Shown here: one piece after another, positions 59,181 through 64,000 of the stretch | How positions within the stretch are numbered: position 1 is the stretch's first letter | Layout: each line of letters starts with the position of its first letter | From: Oxytricha trifallax | Taxonomy: Eukaryota > Ciliophora > Spirotrichea > Sporadotrichida > Oxytrichidae | Direction: 5' to 3' | Assembly: GCA_000711775.1 (NCBI GenBank) | Contig: ARYC01000379.1 | Coordinates: 1-64,000 of the forward strand | DNA length: 64,000 bases | Program-made: the position numbers and the translations under genes | Notes under the pieces: model-generated | What the model was told of the DNA's origin: nothing | Database searches by the model: none | Seen by the model: the letters and a program-made list of their open reading frames with translations, nothing else

Positions 59181-59987
59181 TCAGCGTCTCACGTTAGGAG
59201 ACTGATTTTGCATGTTCTACAAGTTACCATCTTGCATAAACTACTCTCTCATCTTGCGTAAGTCAAGCAACTTACTTTCCATATCGTCATGTTATTTCTT
59301 CAACTTTTTAGTTTACTGCAAGAATTCTTGCTTATCTTATTTTAAAAGCCATTTCATAATCTTTTACCTCGTCCATTTAATCATGAGTTCTCTTTCTTTT
59401 AGATGAATCCTTTACTAGATTCACAGCCTTACCTTGCTCAGCTACACACGAAATTAAGAGAGAGTAAACTTACTGCTAAAGTTAAGGCATCTGCTGAGAG
59501 CGTCCACGAACTCGGGTCTCATTTCAATTACGAGATCTCTGTTATGCTCTAGCTTTTCTCTTCGTTACAACATTGCATCATGAATCATCTGGGAGACACC
59601 GTCGGTGTCTAGGGTGAAGAGCAAGTCACAGATCCATTATCTGTCTAGGTGGACCCAATCTCGTTCATCAGGCAAGTGTTACAGCAGTCTTGAAGACCCT
59701 CTTGCATAATCGAGAAAGTCTTAAACTGTAAGTCCATCGATTTAAGGCACTGCTGACACTTTGACTGCGTCTCTTCTTACATACTATAATGACAGTTACA
59801 AGAGCAAGCTAGTGGTTACCTCTTTCTCCGCTCTTATGATTTACTTAAGGAAATAAATGTTGGTGGAGTCCGCTTTGGGTAAGAAAGCGTGGCAGTCTTG
59901 GGCAAGAAAGTTGTATAGCTCTTTCTTACTTTTGCATTTCTGGGCGAGTTCTGAAACATTGATACCAGTAAGTTACTATTGGTTCAT
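59181..59987 (-). CDS. Homologue of the TBE 22-kDa protein in the larger element
   Basis: Start 59987 (MNQQQLTGINVSELAQ). Block SKKELYNFLAQD...FLPKADSTNIYFLKQIIRAEKEV lines up with TBE SKEDLHRYLVQQ...FLPTMEGTKISFLRAILCEEKKA. The frame continues about 188 codons to TGA 59421-59423, preceded by GTAAGG. A second coding block (59181-59400; KWLLKQDKQEFLQQTKKL, then KLLDLRKMREQF) follows an AAAAG acceptor, so an intron of about 37 nt is likely, though the exact junction is off by one as read. The TBE protein has no known function. Divergent from the transposase, convergent with the SecA-like gene. No frame break in exon 1. Confidence 0.7.
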
Positions 59988-60094
59988 TAAAATTTAAAAG
60001 TCAGGTGCCTTTCACCATTTTATATAGCTCAATTTTGATTCAGGAAGACACTGCAGTTACTAAAAGCAGAGAGTGCTTTTCCTAATAATGAATC

Positions 60095-60140
60095 CCACCA
60101 GCACGATCCGATTTCCGCTAGCGGATTTCCTACCAGCACG
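60095..60140. promoter_or_regulatory. Palindrome and direct repeats in a divergent promoter
   Basis: Between the 22-kDa-like (-) and transposase (+) genes, the 12-bp palindrome TCCGCTAGCGGA (60114-60125) is bracketed by two copies of ACCAGCACGA (60097 and 60132) and by ATTTCC repeats. Layout recalls the palindromic operators in the TBE divergent promoters. If the upstream ATG at 60073 is used, this DNA is also coding. Confidence 0.45.
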
Positions 60141-60177
60141 AAACGAATTCATTATTATTAAATTTAGGAATCTTCTC

Positions 60178-61841
60178 ATGGAATCATATTCTGGAAGACG
60201 ACAGTCAAGACTCTCTGATTTCTTCAAGTTGGAAGATAAAGATTACGATGGTAACAGCTCAAGTGAAGAGCCGAGCTCGTAAAGTTAATCAGACGATTCT
60301 TAAGATCAGGCGGATTATTTAACCACTAATATGCTATATTAGAGAAATATAACAATTGCAGACGTTAAAATAGAATAAGTTAGTATAAGAGATATGACTT
60401 CCCTATTCGAGGATACTCGTGATGAAATTTCAGAGTTCGAAAGTGAGGGATTTATCATTGACCCCAAAGAGGTTTATAGAAAAAGCGTGAAAAAAGAAGT
60501 TAAATCATCATTACTGAGTGATAAGGACTTCAAGACTCTTGGCTAGTTAGTGTTAAAGCTTTACACTGAATACAAACAATTAGATTTAGAACCTTAAAGT
60601 TTGATTGAGCGAGGCGAAAGTATTGATATGAACGCTCTTGAAGCCAAGGTTATTGAGAATCATAAAGTGAAGGATTAGATTCCAGTGTTTGGTTAGCATA
60701 CACAACTAAATGCAACCGTTCCTCGTAGGATACTAAAGCAGTTGGGGAAAGAAAAGAAATAGTAATAGTAAGAACTCAAGCTTGCAAAGGAGTCACTTAG
60801 ACTGCGAGACAATGAAAAGCTATCTTACTCCTAGATAATGAATAGACTTGGCATTTCATACTACAAGTTGCGAAGGTACTTGAAAAGTCCAGTCAAGAAA
60901 GCCACGTTTTGGAACCTGAAGTAAGTTAACAGAGGCAGGTATAAGAAGCTTCACAGCAGAGCAAGCACGCATATTGTTAACATGCTCATGCTTGATACTT
61001 AACCTGTACAGCTTTCAGATATTCAGCGCAGCTTATAGAAGAACATCTAGCTAAGGTGCAGTAATTAAATGATAAGACGCTTCCTGAAAAATGAGTTAAT
61101 GATGACCTACAAATAAATCAAGTAGATTTCAACTTTGCATAATAGTAATAGTAGTAAGTTGCAGAGATAATATGCAGCACAGTAGTTCGTGCTGTATTTA
61201 AGTGAAGGCAAGAGAATTATTAACATCGATGACTCAACTCTGAACTCAACAGACGAAAGACGCAGAGGCTGGACTGCACCTTACGTTAAGAACAGAGTTA
61301 CAAATTCTCAGAGACTTAGATAAATGAATTGGATCATAGGGGTTTCAAGTACAGGAGAGTTGTTTTATACAGTGAATCATGGCAGAACTAATCAACACTC
61401 CTTCCTGTACTTTCTGTGCAAGCTTATTAATACACTCGAAACAATTGACAGTTAGTGGAGATCAAATACTTTGATACTTCTTGATAATGCTCCTTATCAC
61501 AGGTCTCAAAATATTATGGAAAAGTACATGGGTTTAAGATTACCTCTAATATTTTTAGGGCCTTATCATTACAAGATTGCGCCAGCTGAGTTAATGTTAC
61601 TCCTGGATAAAAAAAAGAGATTTGAATCCACTAAATAAAAGAGCCTAATCAAAGTAAGTTTAAGTTAAGTAACGAAATTTAGAGGGTACTGGGCAGCATT
61701 TATGAAAGAGGTGGGAATGAATATAAGCAGAATAAATTAGAACTTAGTGAGGCACTGCTTTTATAATATTTTAACAGCAGCCTTAGAAGCGATTTCACGA
61801 TTTCACTAAAGGATTTGTGAATCGAAGTGCTTGTTTGAAAT
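60178..61841 (+). CDS. Long DD34E transposase of the larger element, open until TBE F
   Basis: ATG 60178 (MESYSGRRQSRLSDFF); in-frame ATG 60073 is an alternative. 554 codons without a stop, about 40 TAA/TAG read as Gln. An acidic N-terminal extension of about 200 residues precedes helix-turn-helix-like segments (SYSQIMNRLGISYYKLRRYL). The catalytic core reads IINIDDSTLN (first Asp), LILLDNAPYH (second Asp) and IAPAELM (Glu) with 34 residues between the last two. This is the IS630/Tc1/mariner DDE fold, and DNAPYH is typical of it. TBE F inserted at AAT (61839-61841), so the C terminus is beyond. The frame is otherwise undamaged. Confidence 0.85.
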
Positions 61842-61943
61842 CAAAACCCCAAAACCCCTTAGTGAGGTTTATAAGTGCTTTGATTTGTAGGGTATAGTTG
61901 GGGTCTTATTGGGGTTAGTAGAGAAATTAGGCCAATTTGCAAA

Positions 61944-63005
61944 ATGAGAAATAGAAATTAGCGAATTTTAGGGTCTATTTATGATGAGAAATATTTAGAT
62001 TTACTGCTTAAGCTTAGGTATGGTACAATTCTTAATATAGACTAAGTCAAATCAGTGTTGAATTATACAGCCATAGCAAGACTCCAACACAAGAGTGCCT
62101 CAACTGTTAGGTATCATTGCTTGTTAGCTGTTTAGCATTATAACTCTGGTTCTTGAAAACATCCTGCAAGAAAATAAAAGTTCTCACAACACCATATTGA
62201 CTTCCTCTGCGACTCGAAGACTTTAAAGTATTGGGCCCACTTTCCTCTTGACTAGCGAGCTGTCATGTTGCATCGCAAGTTTCCAAACATGCGTATCTCT
62301 CCATAGACTAAAGCCAATATTTATAGAAGAAAGGGTATTACTTTCAAGACTGTCAACAGAGTAAAGAAAGTAATTGATTTTACAGTGCCATTTTATAGTA
62401 ATAATTAAAATATATATATGATTAAATACAGAGAGCTATTGATAATAACATCAAGTTCATACATGCAGATGAAGCTGTGTTTACGTTCAACACTTTTATT
62501 AATAAGTCATGGTACAAGAAGTATGATAACATAGAAGTTTATGACTAAAAAGTAGGTAGTCACCCATGCAATTTTAGCTGGTATAAGTGAAAATTCAGGC
62601 TTAGAGAGTTATGTGATTCACCCTCGCTCTATTAAGCGAGAGTAGTACATAGAGATCCTACATAAGCTCAGAGAGAAGTATAGCAACCAAGAGATCATCC
62701 TGTTTGTTGATAACCTATCAGTTCATAAGACTAAGGAGTCAAAGAAAGCTTATGAAGAGTTAAACATAACTCCTATATACAACGTTCCTTACAGCCCTTA
62801 ATTTAATGGAATAGAATTCTACTGGAGTTAAATAAAGACTCACTACAAGAAGCTTCTGCTGTATCATCTTATGCATGACTTGCCAATCGATACAGTAGAC
62901 TTGATTCAAAGCAGCTGTAAGAGAGTGAGCGTAGATAAGACAACAATTTGTGCGAGAAAGGGAAGAATGAATGGTTATAAATAAATTTTAGATTTAAACG
63001 AATGA
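61944..63005 (+). pseudogene. TBE transposase (copy F), decayed
   Basis: ATG 61944 (MRNRNQRILGSIYDE) to TGA 63003-63005. An in-frame TGA occurs near 62156 (after NSGS). One-base losses occur around 62420-62430 and an extra base near 62555. The catalytic blocks FIHADEAVFTF (62457), LFVDNLSVHK (62700) and FNGIEFYW (62810) are still readable. Closest in layout to copy B. Confidence 0.88.
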
Positions 63006-63011
63006 ATATAT

Positions 63012-63797
63012 TCACATATTAAACTGGCCATAAATGGGTTTCGCTCCTCTTTCTTCTCCTCTTCTTATGGCTTGCTTGGGCCCATATTTCTTCTCTTTGT
63101 GCCAGCTCCTGCATCTATGTTCATTTATCTGGTTTTAGACATCTTTATAAAACCTCTTGCTCACCTCATAAATTGTCTGCGACTTTCTTTCTATGTGAAC
63201 CTTTGCATGCTCTTTCATAAGATATATGCCAGTGCCAGATTTTCCTACAAAGTTATATGTCAAAGCTTACTTGAAAGATAAGGATGCTTCTTAAGTTCCT
63301 CTAGCCAAGCTGAGCTTATTAGAATGCCTTGCTTCTTCTAGTCTTCAGAGAAATAGAATATCGTTTCTTATGTGCTTCTTCAATAATTTCTCTGAGATAA
63401 TCCTCTTTATTCTACCAAGAACACCAAAGAAGAAGTTCCTCTCTGGTAGTTTATTAGAGAGTTGTTTCTTGGTAGGAAAGTAAACTACCACTTCCTCATC
63501 TTACATGGCATCCTCATAAAGATTAGTCACTGAAATCTCAGGGTAGTTGGGAATTCCTATTAGTTTAATCTCTTTATTTTTAAAAGCTATCTTCTCCTCA
63601 CAAAGTATTGCTTTCAAGAATGAAATTTTGGTACCTTCCATAGTTGGAAGGAATAAACCAACTGTATAATATGTTAATAGTCATCAAGTTATCTTACCAT
63701 GTAAAGTTAGGTATCGATAGAGATCTTCCTTACTTCTGAATCTTGATATCATTTCTTGAGCCTCGACTCTTTTCATTTGATCATTGAGTGATTCCAT
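63012..63797 (-). pseudogene. TBE 22-kDa gene (copy F), frameshifted
   Basis: Start 63797 (MESLNDQMKRVEAQEM), stop TGA 63012-63014. The blocks RSKEDLYRYL, LFLPTMEGTKISFLKA, YPEISVTNLYEDAM and LSNKLPERNFFFG are present. A one-base loss after FFFGVLG (about 63410) shifts the frame before the basic tail, which is itself altered. The first intron (about 63661-63702) keeps GTAAG and TATAG-like borders. Confidence 0.8.
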
Positions 63798-64000
63798 CTT
63801 TGTTCCTCTTCCTATTAATGAATTTCAAATTATAACTTATAGACTTCTGGATCCTATTGTTTAAAATCTTACTATTAAATATGGGCATCTTATAGGAGGT
63901 CAACCCTGCAAGATACGTGGAGAAAGTTTGCAGAAGCTGTAACAAACTGCAGAGATTGAGCTCCATTTTTATCAATTTAGTTCCATTAAATTAGTACTAA

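Larger units (their letters stand above)
55097..61841 (+). mobile_element. Probable large TBE-related transposon: SecA-like ATPase + 22-kDa-like + DD34E transposase
   Basis: Three genes in order: SecA-like (+), 22-kDa-like (-), transposase (+), all with ciliate-code Gln codons and GC content above the surroundings. The 22-kDa-like protein matches the TBE 22-kDa blocks, and the transposase has the same DD34E architecture, so the unit is related to TBEs. It lacks a recognisable 57-kDa zinc-finger/kinase-like gene in the visible part. Ends are not defined: the left is somewhere in 54.9-55.7 kb, and the right is cut by TBE F at 61842. I know of no described element with this combination. Confidence 0.6.
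61842..64000 (+). mobile_element. TBE transposon copy F, left half (continues beyond window)
   Basis: CAAAACCCCAAAACCCC starts at 61842 after AAT (61839-61841), an ANT-type target. The inner end GTTTATAAGTGCTTTGATTT matches TBE B, not A/C/D/E. Transposase (+) and 22-kDa (-) genes follow in the usual order. The window ends in the divergent promoter region. It inserted into the transposase gene of the 55-62 kb element. Confidence 0.93.

Noticed and set aside
59402..60080. A forward-strand frame from ATG 59402 that stays readable if TGA is Trp
   Set aside because: The reverse strand holds a long TGA-free frame with clear similarity to the TBE 22-kDa protein; the forward frame is its shadow.
1..64000. 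CRISPR arrays, rRNA or tRNA genes, bacterial operons
   Set aside because: No regularly spaced direct repeats, no cloverleaf or rRNA cores, and gene structure is eukaryotic with introns and ciliate code.

Overview
The window looks like micronuclear (germline) DNA of a hypotrich ciliate of the Oxytricha/Sterkiella type. Three things support this. Real genes stay open only if TAA and TAG are read as glutamine and TGA is the main stop. Introns are very small (26-42 nt). Several transposons end in C4A4 telomere-like repeats (CAAAACCCCAAAACCCC) next to an ANT target duplication, the hallmark of Telomere-Bearing Elements (TBEs). Most of the rest is AT-rich, with scattered GC-richer islands that look like gene pieces (possible macronuclear-destined segments) or old transposons.

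Layout. 0-5.3 kb: right half of a decayed TBE (A) in a satellite-like repeat. The repeat is also split by a LINE remnant, whose tail holds an inverted-repeat element carrying a gene fragment. 5.3-16.4 kb: AT-rich, with one GC-rich island at 12.24-12.74 kb. 16.4-21.1 kb: complete TBE (B) inside a reading frame that continues on both sides. 21.1-26.6 kb: AT-rich, a 420-bp palindrome and a third satellite copy. 26.6-34.4 kb: TBE C with TBE D nested in it. 35.3-37.1 kb: a second LINE-like remnant hit by a 263-bp miniature element with telomere-like ends. 37.8-38.6 kb: gene-like segment. 39.2-43.4 kb: TBE E, inverted. 43.4-49.6 kb: AT-rich, with the second miniature element (46.03 kb) and gene-like remnants. 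49.6-55.1 kb: cluster of gene segments on both strands, one split by an 809-bp fold-back element. 55.1-61.8 kb: a probable larger transposon with a SecA-like ATPase, a homologue of the TBE 22-kDa protein and a long DD34E transposase. It is cut by TBE F (61.8 kb to the end).

How the genes work together. Each TBE carries a DD34E transposase, a convergent 22-kDa gene with two mini-introns, and a zinc-finger/kinase-like 57-kDa gene divergent from the 22-kDa gene. The divergent promoter is packed with inverted CTCCTAA/TTAGGAG motifs around palindromic cores. The transposases of B and C and the 22-kDa genes of B, C and D look intact; most other TBE genes are broken. The 55-62 kb element shares the transposase and 22-kDa modules but has a SecA-like ATPase, and no kinase-like gene is seen in the part visible. 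I regard it as the most novel item here.

Limits. With TGA as the only stop, ORFs of 200 codons or more are expected by chance in this AT-rich DNA. Many AT-rich reading frames are therefore left out or given low confidence.
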